Below are positions 17,334 through 25,932 of a DNA stretch of 64,000 bases, piece by piece. The notes beneath the pieces were generated by a model that ran no database searches, was not told the DNA's origin, and saw only the letters and a program-made list of their open reading frames with translations. The stretch comes from JAUWVG01 sp964633715 (GTDB lineage Bacteria > Acidobacteriota > Aminicenantia > Aminicenantales > Aminicenantaceae), in contig CAZWHQ010000016.1 of the NCBI GenBank assembly GCA_964633715.1, positions 20,905 to 84,904 on the forward strand. The letters are read 5' to 3'. The first letter of the stretch is position 1, and each line of letters begins with the position of its first letter. The translations under genes were made by a program, and so were the position numbers.

Positions 17334-18185
17334 ATGGATATCCAAAAGCCATTTGTACTGGGAGCGGGAATCATGGGTGCCGGAATCGGACAGCTTTGCG
17401 CTCAGAAAGGATATGATGTGGACATCGTCGATATCTCCGATGATGTTCTAGACAAAGCGAAGGCCAAGGTTCAAAAAGGCATGGAACGACGGATCGAAAA
17501 GGGAAAAATCATACAGGAGGACATGGAGTCCGTTCTCTCCCGTATGCACTGGTCCATTGATATAGAAAAAGCTGGGGATAGTGATTTTGTCATTGAAGCT
17601 GTTCTGGAAAAGATGGACCTTAAAAAGGAAATATTTGAGAAATTTTCTTCCATCTGCTCACCTGAGACAATTCTTGCCACGAACACCACAGCTCTTTCGA
17701 TAAGTGAAATTGCCTCGTCCGCAACAGATCCGGAGCGTGTTATTGGGATGCATTTTTTCAATCCGGCTGTCATCATGAAATTGGTGGAAATCATCCGCGG
17801 GGACGAAACTTCGGATGAAACTGTTGATAAGGCAAAGGCCTTTGCAGAAAAGCTGGGTAAAGTCCCGATTGCCACTTTTAAGGAAGCTCCGGCAGGTATT
17901 GTCAGTCGAGTTTTGGCCGGACTGCTCAATGAGGCTGCAACGGTTTTTGCGGATGGGATTGCAGCCCCACAGGACATCGATGATGCCATGAAATTGGGAG
18001 CCGGTTTACCCATGGGACCTCTGGCTCTGATAGATATGATCGGTCTCGATATTCATCTGGCCAAGATGGAAACTCTTTACACCAAGCTCAAAGATGAACG
18101 CTATAGGCCGCCCACAATTATTAAGGATATGGTGGCTCAGGGAAAACTCGGGAAAAAAACCGGAGAGGGTTTCTATAAATATTAA
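17334..18185 (+). CDS. hbd: 3-hydroxybutyryl-CoA dehydrogenase
   Basis: The 283-residue protein is the short, single-function 3-hydroxyacyl-CoA dehydrogenase form. It has the NAD-binding GAGIMGAGIGQ at 10-20, the catalytic dyad His140-Glu152 (twelve residues apart, in MHFFNPAVIMKLVEI) and the C-terminal helical domain with GLPMGPLALIDMIGLD. It oxidises 3-hydroxybutyryl-CoA (or related 3-hydroxyacyl-CoA) to the 3-oxo form with NAD+. AAAGGAG lies before the ATG and the thiolase ends 12 bases upstream. In the pathway proposed for this window it would act after crotonase and before thiolase. Confidence 0.92.
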   Translation: MDIQKPFVLGAGIMGAGIGQLCAQKGYDVDIVDISDDVLDKAKAKVQKGMERRIEKGKIIQEDMESVLSRMHWSIDIEKAGDSDFVIEAVLEKMDLKKEIFEKFSSICSPETILATNTTALSISEIASSATDPERVIGMHFFNPAVIMKLVEIIRGDETSDETVDKAKAFAEKLGKVPIATFKEAPAGIVSRVLAGLLNEAATVFADGIAAPQDIDDAMKLGAGLPMGPLALIDMIGLDIHLAKMETLYTKLKDERYRPPTIIKDMVAQGKLGKKTGEGFYKY

Positions 18186-18224
18186 TAACTGTGAATTTTA
18201 CCAAGTGAGTATAAGGAGATTGCC

Positions 18225-19379
18225 ATGGACTTTGATTTGAACGAAGAACAAAGAATGATCCAGGAGACGATCCGAAAATTTGCCGATGAGGAGATAGCGC
18301 CTGTAGCGAGTGAAAACGACAAAAAAGCCCATTTTCCACGGGATGTCTTTGAAAAATTGGCTGCTCTGGGTTTTATGGGAACCCCTATTCCTGAGGAATA
18401 CGGAGGAGCCGGATTTGATTTTATCAGCCATGCGATTGTGGCCGAGGAAGTCGGCCGTGTGGACTCTTCTTTGAGGGGAACCTATTCCGTACAGGTGTCT
18501 CTTGTTGAACTTCCCATCTTTAAGTTTGCCAATGAAGAGCAGAAGAAAAAATATTTGCCTAAACTTACAAGTGGAGAATGGATCGGCTGCTTTGGACTCA
18601 CGGAACCCAATGCGGGAAGCGACCCTGCTTCCATGGTCACGTCCGCTGTCGAAGATGGGGACTCTTATGTCCTCAACGGGCAGAAAACCTGGATCACAAA
18701 TGCCGGACTTGCGGACCTGGCCATCGTTTATGCAAAAACAGATAAAGAGGCCGGGCCGAGGGGCATCACGGCTTTTTTTGTGGAGAGGGGGATGGAGGGA
18801 TTTTCCACCCGGGATCTTCATGACAAACTAGGGCTCCGGGCATCAAATACAGGAGAAATCTTTCTGGAAAACTGCCGGGTTCCCAAGAGCCATATCATGG
18901 GGGAGCTGAATAAGGGATTTAAAGTTGCCATGGGAACTCTGGATTTTGGCCGCTACACTGTTGCGGCAGGCTGCGTCGGTTCAGCACAGGGGTGTATTGA
19001 CATCTGTAAAAAATATGTAAAAGAAAGAGTCCAATTTGGGAAACCCGTGGGAGGATTTCAACTTGTCCAGCAGATGATTGCCGATATGGTTGTCGAATGT
19101 GAAGCCGGACGGCTGCTCGTCTATCGTGCGGGACATCTTAAAAATAAAGGGCTTCCCAATACTCGCGAAACCTCTATTGCAAAATACTACTGCAGTGAAA
19201 TGGTCAATCGCGTGGCCTACAAGGCCGTGCAACTTCACGGGGGATATGGATTCTCCGGCGAATACGATGTGGAACGCTTCTACCGCGATGCCCGGATCAA
19301 CACACTCTATGAGGGGACGTCACAGATTCAACAGCTCATCATCGGCGCCTATGAACTCGGATTAAAAGCCTTTGTCTGA
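18225..19379 (+). CDS. Acyl-CoA dehydrogenase, glutaryl-CoA dehydrogenase-like
   Basis: A 384-residue FAD enzyme of the acyl-CoA dehydrogenase family with CFGLTEPNAGSDPASM, WITNAGLADLAIVYAK and catalytic base Glu363 in LYEGTSQIQ. It carries Arg84 in SSLRGTYSVQVSLV, the position that in glutaryl-CoA dehydrogenase (Arg94 of the human enzyme) binds the distal carboxylate; ordinary short-chain members lack this Arg. However, the residue matching human Glu87 is Gly77. Glutaryl-CoA to crotonyl-CoA would fit the benzoyl-CoA pathway and the crotonase, dehydrogenase and thiolase beside it. Alternatives are butyryl-CoA dehydrogenase or a general short-chain enzyme. The electron-transfer flavoprotein is not in this window. 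Confidence 0.88.
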   Translation: MDFDLNEEQRMIQETIRKFADEEIAPVASENDKKAHFPRDVFEKLAALGFMGTPIPEEYGGAGFDFISHAIVAEEVGRVDSSLRGTYSVQVSLVELPIFKFANEEQKKKYLPKLTSGEWIGCFGLTEPNAGSDPASMVTSAVEDGDSYVLNGQKTWITNAGLADLAIVYAKTDKEAGPRGITAFFVERGMEGFSTRDLHDKLGLRASNTGEIFLENCRVPKSHIMGELNKGFKVAMGTLDFGRYTVAAGCVGSAQGCIDICKKYVKERVQFGKPVGGFQLVQQMIADMVVECEAGRLLVYRAGHLKNKGLPNTRETSIAKYYCSEMVNRVAYKAVQLHGGYGFSGEYDVERFYRDARINTLYEGTSQIQQLIIGAYELGLKAFV

Positions 19380-19396
19380 AAGGGAGGAAATAGATC

Positions 19397-20176
19397 ATGT
19401 ATACGACCCTGCTATATGAAAAAAAAGAAACAATTGGGATATTGACGATAAACCGCCCTGACAAAATGAATGCTCTGTCCAATCAACTGACATCAGAGTT
19501 GAAGTTGGTCTTGGAAAAAATCGAAGAAGACGAAAATTTGAGAGTCCTCATTATTACCGGGGCTGGAGACAAAGCGTTTGTGGCGGGTGCCGATATCAAC
19601 GAGCTTGTCATCCGGGATGCCAAAATGGGGTGGAAAGTGTCGAAAGAAAGGCAGGATCTATTTTCTCGGATTGAAAATTTAGCTGTTCCCGTTATTGCCG
19701 CTGTTAACGGATATGCATTGGGCGGAGGACTGGAATTGGCACTTGCCTGTTCCATCCGGATGTGTTCGGAACGGGCCCAGTTTGGAGCTCCCGAGGTCAA
19801 ACTGGGAATCATCCCGGGAGACGGAGGGACACAGCGCCTTCCCAGGCTTGTCGGTTTGGGCCGGGCCATGGAACTGATCCTGTCTGGTGACTTTATCGAT
19901 GCTCAAGAAGCCTTCCGGATCGGGCTGGCCAACAAAGTTGTTCCCCATGAAGAGTTGATGGAAAAAACTCTGGAGCTGGCCAATAAAATTGCGTCCCGGC
20001 CGCCGCTTGCCGTCCAATTTGCCAAGGAGGCTGTGAACCGCCATGTCGGAGGAGGGATGGAATCCGGATATGCCCTTGAATCCTTTCTTCATGCCCTTTC
20101 CTGTACGACGGAAGATAAAAAAGAGGGTGTTTCGGCGTTTTTAGAAAAACGAAAAGGTCAGTTCAAGGGAAAATAA
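19397..20176 (+). CDS. Enoyl-CoA hydratase (crotonase)
   Basis: A 259-residue crotonase-fold enzyme with oxyanion-hole segments AFVAGADINEL and YALGGGLELALAC, and both catalytic glutamates, Glu113 and Glu133 (in FGAPEVKLG), twenty residues apart as in rat crotonase. It hydrates 2-enoyl-CoA to 3-hydroxyacyl-CoA. It closes the operon thiolase / 3-hydroxybutyryl-CoA dehydrogenase / acyl-CoA dehydrogenase, so crotonyl-CoA is its expected substrate. GGGAGG precedes the ATG. Only six bases separate its end from the convergent AlkZ-like gene and no clear terminator fits between them. Confidence 0.92.
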   Translation: MYTTLLYEKKETIGILTINRPDKMNALSNQLTSELKLVLEKIEEDENLRVLIITGAGDKAFVAGADINELVIRDAKMGWKVSKERQDLFSRIENLAVPVIAAVNGYALGGGLELALACSIRMCSERAQFGAPEVKLGIIPGDGGTQRLPRLVGLGRAMELILSGDFIDAQEAFRIGLANKVVPHEELMEKTLELANKIASRPPLAVQFAKEAVNRHVGGGMESGYALESFLHALSCTTEDKKEGVSAFLEKRKGQFKGK

Positions 20177-20182
20177 AGAGTC

Positions 20183-21355
20183 CTAAGATTCTTTTAAAGG
20201 AGACATAACACCTCCGGCTGTTCTCTTATCCAGTGGTTTCATCGATTTACATGGCTTCAACTTGATTTCCTCTCCGGAGATGAATCGTCCTGTCTTCTCG
20301 GCCTGAGTTTTGAGTTTGTTTTTTGTTTCTTGCTCGATGTTTTTAAAGAGGAGATATTTGAATAGGGGGGGATCAAAATCCCATATTCCAACGACTTTAC
20401 CTGCATAAAGGATGGTTGTTGTGGCATTTCCGGAGCGGTCGAAGACATAGCTGTAAAATTTTTTTTCGAGATACCTGTCCCTGATTTTGTATCCCATCAG
20501 ATAAGGATCCAGACAGGGAAGAATATTTACTGTATTGTTTTCTTGATTCTGAAAGTGTTTTAACCAGTCTGACTGAGAGGAATGAATAAAAAACTGGCCT
20601 TCAAGGCCGGATATTTTTATTGTGGTCAATTCCTCTTGAATCTCTTTTAGTGATTCTCTCACTCGGCTTTTTGGATATCCCGTCCACCAGGTTATATCGG
20701 TTTCAGTCACGGGCCCATAATTTGTGATGTACTGTTTGATCACAAAACACAATGCCTCTTTTTCCTTGACTATCTTCTTGTCCATATTTGGAAAGTACTC
20801 TTTAAATGAATAATACGTGTGAAGACTGCTCTTCCATCCCGATTTTGGAGCCCCTCTGATAAGAAGGCCTTGAAAGCTCATCATCCTTACGATGTACATC
20901 AAGTTGGGGACAGCGCCCATTTCAGCTTTGAGTTCATTGAGGGTTTTTCCTCGATTCTTAAGAATATCGAGAATTTTTTTCGCCGTGCTTTTATATTCTT
21001 TCTGGGATAACTGCAGATATTTTAAATGCTGTTCTGTCAAAATTTTAACGTTTCTTTGTACGGCCGCAAAGGCAGTAGGGAGCATGTCTGCAGGGAGTAT
21101 GAACATCGTCTTTCTCACATAGGTCATTTTGGCAAGAGCTTTTTTTTGATAGAGTTCTTCCTTTAGGGTTTTTTGAGCAAATGAATTTGTACGGGCAAGA
21201 AGCGATAGATAGGGCGTTGTCGCGTTAGTGGCATGGAGTCCCCCTATGTCTCTTGTGATTTGGACTATGTCGTCGATTTTTGAATCTTCAGAGAGGTGCT
21301 GTTTGGCAAGGATAAAACAGTTGGCCGCCTTGAGGCTGAAGGAGCTGTTTGTCAT
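20183..21355 (-). CDS. Winged-helix DNA-binding protein, AlkZ/YcaQ-like (HTH_42)
   Basis: A 390-residue protein of the winged-helix family that includes the DNA glycosylases AlkZ and YcaQ, which unhook alkylated or cross-linked bases. Recognisable parts are the N-terminal helix region with IGGLHATNATTPYLSLLAR, the RKTMFILPADMLPTA segment, a winged-helix region with TETDITWWTG, and the C-terminal PCLDPYLMGYKIRDRYL. It lies 6 bases downstream of the zinc alcohol dehydrogenase on the same strand, with little ribosome-site sequence, so it is probably translated from the same mRNA. I cannot confirm the catalytic Gln motif, so glycosylase activity is only an inference. Confidence 0.78.
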   Translation of the reverse strand: MTNSSFSLKAANCFILAKQHLSEDSKIDDIVQITRDIGGLHATNATTPYLSLLARTNSFAQKTLKEELYQKKALAKMTYVRKTMFILPADMLPTAFAAVQRNVKILTEQHLKYLQLSQKEYKSTAKKILDILKNRGKTLNELKAEMGAVPNLMYIVRMMSFQGLLIRGAPKSGWKSSLHTYYSFKEYFPNMDKKIVKEKEALCFVIKQYITNYGPVTETDITWWTGYPKSRVRESLKEIQEELTTIKISGLEGQFFIHSSQSDWLKHFQNQENNTVNILPCLDPYLMGYKIRDRYLEKKFYSYVFDRSGNATTTILYAGKVVGIWDFDPPLFKYLLFKNIEQETKNKLKTQAEKTGRFISGEEIKLKPCKSMKPLDKRTAGGVMSPLKES

Positions 21356-21361
21356 AAAGGT

Positions 21362-22390
21362 TTAAAAAACGATAATGGATCTTAAGGATTCTCCCTTTCT
21401 CAGCAGATCAAACGCGTCATTGATTTCCGTAAGCTTAAATCTGTGTGTGACAACGGGTTCGAGCTGGATCTTGCCTGTCCGGACCATTTCGATGATCTTC
21501 GGGTAGTCTACAGGCCTGCAGCCCAGGGAGCCTTTGATTTCGATTTCCCGGAACATCAACCGTCCGGCATTAACAGGAACATTGTGATGTGTATAGCCGA
21601 CCTGGCAGTGGCATCCTCCGGCCTTCACCGCGGCTGGTCCCAGTTCAATGGTGCTGGGATTACCGATAGCTTCTATGGAAATGTCGGCACCTCCGCCGGT
21701 CAAGCTTCTTATTTCTTTGAGAATGGCTTTATCTTCTTTATCTTTGGCATTTATTGTGTGGAGTGCGCCGAGTTTTTTAGCGGTTTCCAGTTTAAATTCC
21801 TTTATGTCGACAGCAATAACAGAACCTCCAGCTGCTGCGGCGACCTGGACAACGTTCATTCCCACTCCACCACAGCCAAAAACCACCACACTGTCGCCGG
21901 GTTTGACTTGTGCTCTGTTTTTAACGGCATGGAACGGAGTGGAAATGGCATCGGCGATGATGCTTGATTCCTCAAGGGGAAGGTCTTCGGGGAGATGCTG
22001 GCAGTCTTTGGCTGGGACCTTGGTGTATTCGGCATAGGCGCCGTCTATATGATTGCCCAGCATGACCATATTGAAGCAGATGTTTTCCCGGCCTAATCGA
22101 CAGTTGTCGCAGTGACCACAAGAGAAGACTGGGGGAATGAGCACTCGATCACCGGCAGAAAAATTGGTCACGTCAGCCCCGACCTCTTCGACAATTCCCG
22201 AGGGTTCATGCCCCAGAATCATGGGCGGTTTCTTAAAAGTTGGCACTCCATGATCGATGTAGTGAGCGTCGGTATTGCATACGCCGCAGGCAGCCAGTTT
22301 GACCAAAATTTCATGGGATTCTATTTTTGGCGTTTCGACATCCTCGATTTTGAGGGGTTGATTAGGTCCGTGAAATACGGCAGCTTTCAT
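21362..22390 (-). CDS. Zinc alcohol dehydrogenase; candidate 6-hydroxycyclohex-1-ene-1-carbonyl-CoA dehydrogenase
   Basis: This 342-residue medium-chain dehydrogenase has catalytic-zinc ligands (Cys in AACGVCNTD, His/Glu in ILGHEPSG), four structural-zinc cysteines in SCGHCDNCRLGRENIC and the Rossmann motif VFGCGGVGMNVVQ. In Thauera and Geobacter the benzoyl-CoA pathway enzyme Had/BamQ belongs to this family and is encoded beside dienoyl-CoA hydratase; here the next gene upstream is a Dch-type hydratase. Segments GNHIDGAYAEY, ADAISTPFHAV and GSLGCRPVDYP line up with what I recall of Had. It would oxidise 6-hydroxycyclohex-1-ene-1-carbonyl-CoA to the 6-oxo compound. A general alcohol dehydrogenase remains possible. 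GGAGG precedes the ATG. Confidence 0.85.
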   Translation of the reverse strand: MKAAVFHGPNQPLKIEDVETPKIESHEILVKLAACGVCNTDAHYIDHGVPTFKKPPMILGHEPSGIVEEVGADVTNFSAGDRVLIPPVFSCGHCDNCRLGRENICFNMVMLGNHIDGAYAEYTKVPAKDCQHLPEDLPLEESSIIADAISTPFHAVKNRAQVKPGDSVVVFGCGGVGMNVVQVAAAAGGSVIAVDIKEFKLETAKKLGALHTINAKDKEDKAILKEIRSLTGGGADISIEAIGNPSTIELGPAAVKAGGCHCQVGYTHHNVPVNAGRLMFREIEIKGSLGCRPVDYPKIIEMVRTGKIQLEPVVTHRFKLTEINDAFDLLRKGESLRSIIVF

Positions 22391-22696
22391 CTTATTATTC
22401 CTCCTTCGAAAATTATTAATATTTTTCCATTTCTGAACAATTCACGAGTCTAGAATGCCTCAGATGTGCGGCGTCGACGGATGAAGCTGTACTCTTGTAC
22501 TGCAAACCGTCCCAACCTAACCCGCGTCGCAACAAAGCAGATGAGGTATTATCGGCTCGCCTCCTTGGGGGATAAAAATGTCGATTGTGGATAAAAAGTC
22601 TAAAGATAAAAGAAGGCTTCAAGTTGTCTTGTTGAAAATTTAAAGAAATATCTGAAAATTTCAAAATTGTTCTAAACATCGACATTTTTATATGAA
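22391..22696. other. Gap between the Dch-type and Had-type genes
   Basis: About 306 bases. Next to the dehydrogenase start it holds its ribosome site (CCTCC on the plus strand). Further out it contains a 14-bp perfect inverted repeat listed separately. A minus-strand frame of 89 codons covers most of it but shows no family features, no ribosome site and mixed composition, so I do not call it. I see no clear terminator, so whether the two genes share one transcript is open. Confidence 0.5.
22572..22691. repeat. 118-120 bp element bounded by 14-bp inverted repeats
   Basis: ATAAAAATGTCGAT at 22572-22585 is the exact reverse complement of ATCGACATTTTTAT at 22678-22691, leaving 92 bases between. 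The unit sits just beyond the stop of the Dch-type gene. It could be a small non-autonomous mobile-element relic or an mRNA structure. No target-site duplication is visible at its edges. Confidence 0.5.
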
Positions 22697-23476
22697 TTAT
22701 TTGTTTTTCCAGATAGGAGCCCTTTTCTCCATAAAAGCCTTAAGGCCTTCGTTGGCGTCTTCTGTGGACATCAAGTCGTCCATATACAATTTTTCTATCC
22801 GATCCAAACCCTCTGAAAAATCTGTCTCCAATCCTAAAAGCAGGCCTTTTTTCGAATATTTGATCCCTACAAGACTCAATTCAGAAAAAGGCTGGATGAA
22901 TTTCTCGAGTTCAGCATCGAAGGAGTCAAGAGGAACGACTTTGTTGACCAATCCAATTTTTTCGGCTTTCTCGGCAGTGATGACTTTCCCGGTAAAGAGA
23001 AGCTCTGCGGCGTGTTTCAAGCCAACAAGCCTTGGAAGAAAAAGCAGTGCGATGGGGGGGATAACGGAGAGTTTGATCTCAGGCTGTCCAATCTTAAGGT
23101 TATCGGCGGCAAAAATAAGATCACAGAATATGGCGACCTCACACCCCCCGCCCAGAGTCAGGCCTTTGCAAGCAGCGACCGTAACAGCATCGATGTTTTG
23201 GAGGTTGCGGAAAATGGCATGGAAGGTTTCCAGCATTTGCTCTGCCTTGTCTTCTGTATGATCGGCCACATCGACCCCGGCTGAGAAGGCTTTATCTCCC
23301 TCTGAAGTCAGCACGAGAACTTTTACGTCCGTGTTGCCCTTTAGAGAAAGGATGGCGTCATTCATCTCATCCATAGTTGTGATGTCCAGGATATTGACGG
23401 GGGGGCGGTTGATGGTGAGAAATGCTGTGTCCCCGCTGATCTCATAATTTATGTTTGAATAAGTATGTTGAGTCAT
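22697..23476 (-). CDS. dch: Cyclohexa-1,5-diene-1-carbonyl-CoA hydratase (Dch/BamR type)
   Basis: A 259-residue crotonase-family protein that fits the dienoyl-CoA hydratase group rather than ordinary crotonase. Shared landmarks with Thauera Dch, from memory, are NILDI near residue 28, FSAGVDVADH (64-73), GGGCEVAIFCDLIFAA, KIGQPEIKLSVIPP and the C-terminal LMSTEDANEGLKAFMEKR. The enzyme adds water to the diene made by benzoyl-CoA reductase, giving 6-hydroxycyclohex-1-ene-1-carbonyl-CoA in the cytoplasm. A zinc dehydrogenase of the Had type follows on the same strand, and the ring-opening hydrolase Oah is at 47364, so the assignment is supported by two independent partners. Confidence 0.82.
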   Translation of the reverse strand: MTQHTYSNINYEISGDTAFLTINRPPVNILDITTMDEMNDAILSLKGNTDVKVLVLTSEGDKAFSAGVDVADHTEDKAEQMLETFHAIFRNLQNIDAVTVAACKGLTLGGGCEVAIFCDLIFAADNLKIGQPEIKLSVIPPIALLFLPRLVGLKHAAELLFTGKVITAEKAEKIGLVNKVVPLDSFDAELEKFIQPFSELSLVGIKYSKKGLLLGLETDFSEGLDRIEKLYMDDLMSTEDANEGLKAFMEKRAPIWKNK

Positions 23477-23511
23477 AATGCCCTCTTCATATCACTTGAT
23501 TTGATGTTTAA

Positions 23512-25833
23512 TCAAGAAATATTCGATATTTTTTTTGAGAGATCTTTTCCCTTCAAGGCGTACTCTTGGGATTTAGCGTTATTTCCAAGTCGATTATAGA
23601 TATCAGCTAGAAGAAAATACGCCAGTACCAGGTCTTTATCTTCCGGTCTCATGCCGATCCCTTTTTCCACAAGAGCGATGGCCTCCTGATACTGTTCGCC
23701 GCGGTTGAGATAGATCCTGGCCAGATAAAAATATCCTAAAGGAAAATTCGGATTGCTGCTGAGCGTTTTCTCCAGATAGGTCTCTTCGCTGGCCATATCT
23801 CCCTGAAGTCTGTAGAGGCGGGAGAGGTTGAAACTTGCCCTGAAGTTATGCGGAATGTTGTCCAGTTCCTTCTTGTATTCCACTTCAGCTTGGGAAAACT
23901 CTCCTCTTTCCTCGTGGAGCTGCGCCAGATAGTAATGAACGTTCATCAGTTTTGTATTGCGTTTTTCTGCCTCTTTGAGGTACTCTTCGGCTTTGTCCAG
24001 TTTTTTTTGGACCACATAAATGCCTCCTATGGCGTTGTAGGCTGAAGCGGAGGCGGGATTGATCTCCATACATTTTTGATAATAGGCTAGAGCCTGGTCG
24101 TATTCCCTCTGTGCATTGTTGATATTTCCCAGGATCAGGTTGATCTGAGAATCGGGGGTGAGGGCATCGATTATACTCAAAATGAATTTTTCCGCTTCCT
24201 CTAGTTCTTTCATCATGATGTAGGAATTGGCGATGTTACTGACCGTGAATGCGCTGTTGGGCTGACGGCTGAGAACCTGAAAGAAGTACTCGAGTGCCTT
24301 TTCGAAATCCTTTTCTTTGAAATAGAGATTCCCCATGGTGAAGTAGGCGTCAATAACATCCGGATCTTCCTCTATAATCCTTTCGAGCATTTTCACGGCG
24401 TCCTCGAAATTTTCCCCCAATCCCAGCTCTCTGGCCTCAGAAAGTTGGTTAAAGATCTTGATTTTATCCTTAGGATCTCCGAGATTTTTCCCTTCGAGAA
24501 AGGTCTCTGTGACAGTGCCGAGATATCCCAGTGCGGTGAGTTTCTGGCGGGAATCTTCATCCATTTGGCTGTAGTCGAGTTTAAAAGCGTTTTTTTCGGT
24601 CTCCTCCATAAAGACATCGATGCGGTCTTTGAGTCGTCTGGCTTCTTCAGGTTCGATATCCAATAAATTGGTGCTCTCTTGAGGATCTTTCTCAATGTCA
24701 TAGAGTTCCAGCCTGGGAGCGACGATGAGCTTGTATTGGCCATCCTGGACACTTGTCAGCTCGCTCCATCCGTAGTGAAATCTGGGGTAAAAGGTTTCAC
24801 AGTAGGCGAAGGCCTCAGGACTTTCCTGGTCTTTAAACAATAATGGCTGAAGGCTTTCACCCTGGACCTCACTGGGAACAGGAATGTTGGCCATATCAAG
24901 CACTGTTGGTAAGATATCAACGAGTGAGACAACGGATGACCGGCTTTGATTAAAAAGGCTTTCAAAAGGAGTCACGACAATCAGGGGTACATGGACCGCT
25001 TCCTGGTAGATAAAAAATCCATGGGCATTCTCCTCATGGGCCCCTAGACTTTCTCCGTGATCGGAAGCAAAAATCAGAATGGTGTTCTCGATGAGCTGTT
25101 CGTCTTCCAGATACTTCCATAGCCTGGCAAGTTGGGAATCCGTATAAGCGATTTCCCCCACATAGGGTCTATTGGGGTACAACTCCTTGTAAGGAGAGGG
25201 AGGATCATAGGGTGTGTGGGGATCGTAGAGATGAATCCAGGCAAAGAATGGAGAGGTCTTGTGTTCTTCCAGCCAGGGAAGCGCTTGGTCGAGAACTTCA
25301 TCTCCTCTGCGCTGGACGTTGCCGAGAGATATGGATTTGTACCGGCTCAGATCAAAACGGTCAAAGTAATAATCGAATCCCTGGTTTAAGCCCCATTTGG
25401 AATCCAGAACATAGGACGCAACAAAAGCGCCTGTGTCGTAATCGTATTCCTTGAAGACTTCGGCCAGAGTTTTAAGTTCAGGAGGTACAAGGAAACCACC
25501 GTTGTCTCTAACCCCGTGAAAAGCCGGAAATGTCCCCGTCAGGAGAGATGTGTGAGAGGGCAGGGTTAGCGGAGTCTGGGCGATGCAGTTTTCAAATTTA
25601 ACACCACGCTTGGCAAAAAGATCCATTGTCGGTGTATCCACGTCTTCGTATCCGTAACATCCGATTCTATCGGCCCTCAGCGTATCGACCGTAATGAGAA
25701 TGTAATTAAATGTTCGTTTCCCCGCCAGGCGTGCAAATTGATCTTTATTAATTTTAAATACAAAGAGCAGAAGAAGAGTACATACAATCAGAACTAAAAT
25801 TGCACTTAAAAGAATCCAACGTTTTTTTGCCAT
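23512..25833 (-). CDS. Sulfatase-fold protein with C-terminal TPRs and no formylglycine Cys
   Basis: A protein of about 773 residues with an N-terminal membrane anchor (about 7-26), a sulfatase/alkaline-phosphatase domain (about 40-430) and a long TPR array (about 440-760). Metal-site motifs are present: TVDTLRADRIGCYGY and FASDHGESLGAHE. At the nucleophile position, where sulfatases have Cys/Ser-x-Pro-x-Arg, it reads TLPSH with Thr90, so formylglycine cannot form; Thr is the nucleophile in phosphoethanolamine and phosphoglycerol transferases of the same superfamily. It may be a phospho-transferase or an inactive scaffold. The N-terminal anchor places the domain outside the cytoplasmic membrane. 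I chose ATG at 25833 over a TTG four codons earlier. Confidence 0.85.
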   Translation of the reverse strand: MAKKRWILLSAILVLIVCTLLLLFVFKINKDQFARLAGKRTFNYILITVDTLRADRIGCYGYEDVDTPTMDLFAKRGVKFENCIAQTPLTLPSHTSLLTGTFPAFHGVRDNGGFLVPPELKTLAEVFKEYDYDTGAFVASYVLDSKWGLNQGFDYYFDRFDLSRYKSISLGNVQRRGDEVLDQALPWLEEHKTSPFFAWIHLYDPHTPYDPPSPYKELYPNRPYVGEIAYTDSQLARLWKYLEDEQLIENTILIFASDHGESLGAHEENAHGFFIYQEAVHVPLIVVTPFESLFNQSRSSVVSLVDILPTVLDMANIPVPSEVQGESLQPLLFKDQESPEAFAYCETFYPRFHYGWSELTSVQDGQYKLIVAPRLELYDIEKDPQESTNLLDIEPEEARRLKDRIDVFMEETEKNAFKLDYSQMDEDSRQKLTALGYLGTVTETFLEGKNLGDPKDKIKIFNQLSEARELGLGENFEDAVKMLERIIEEDPDVIDAYFTMGNLYFKEKDFEKALEYFFQVLSRQPNSAFTVSNIANSYIMMKELEEAEKFILSIIDALTPDSQINLILGNINNAQREYDQALAYYQKCMEINPASASAYNAIGGIYVVQKKLDKAEEYLKEAEKRNTKLMNVHYYLAQLHEERGEFSQAEVEYKKELDNIPHNFRASFNLSRLYRLQGDMASEETYLEKTLSSNPNFPLGYFYLARIYLNRGEQYQEAIALVEKGIGMRPEDKDLVLAYFLLADIYNRLGNNAKSQEYALKGKDLSKKISNIS

Positions 25834-25877
25834 AGGAGTTTCCAAATTTTAGCACATTCATTCGTCAAAGCAAAAAA

Positions 25878-25911
25878 AAAGAGTGATGCGCGTATTCGCG
25901 CATCACTCTTT
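25878..25911 (-). terminator. Strong rho-independent terminator of the TonB receptor gene
   Basis: A perfect 15-bp stem (AAAGAGTGATGCGCG at 25878-25892, its complement at 25897-25911) closes a TATT loop. Read on the minus strand it is followed by a run of nine T, 21 bases beyond the receptor's stop codon. It separates the receptor transcript from the downstream sulfatase-fold gene on the same strand. Confidence 0.93.
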
Positions 25912-25932
25912 GAGAATCTCTTGAAATGTGTG

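Noticed and set aside
22416..22685. An 89-codon minus-strand reading frame in the gap between dch and the alcohol dehydrogenase
   Set aside because: No ribosome site, no family features, and it overlaps the inverted-repeat element.
23512..25833. Functional formylglycine sulfatase
   Set aside because: Thr replaces the Cys/Ser that is converted to formylglycine.
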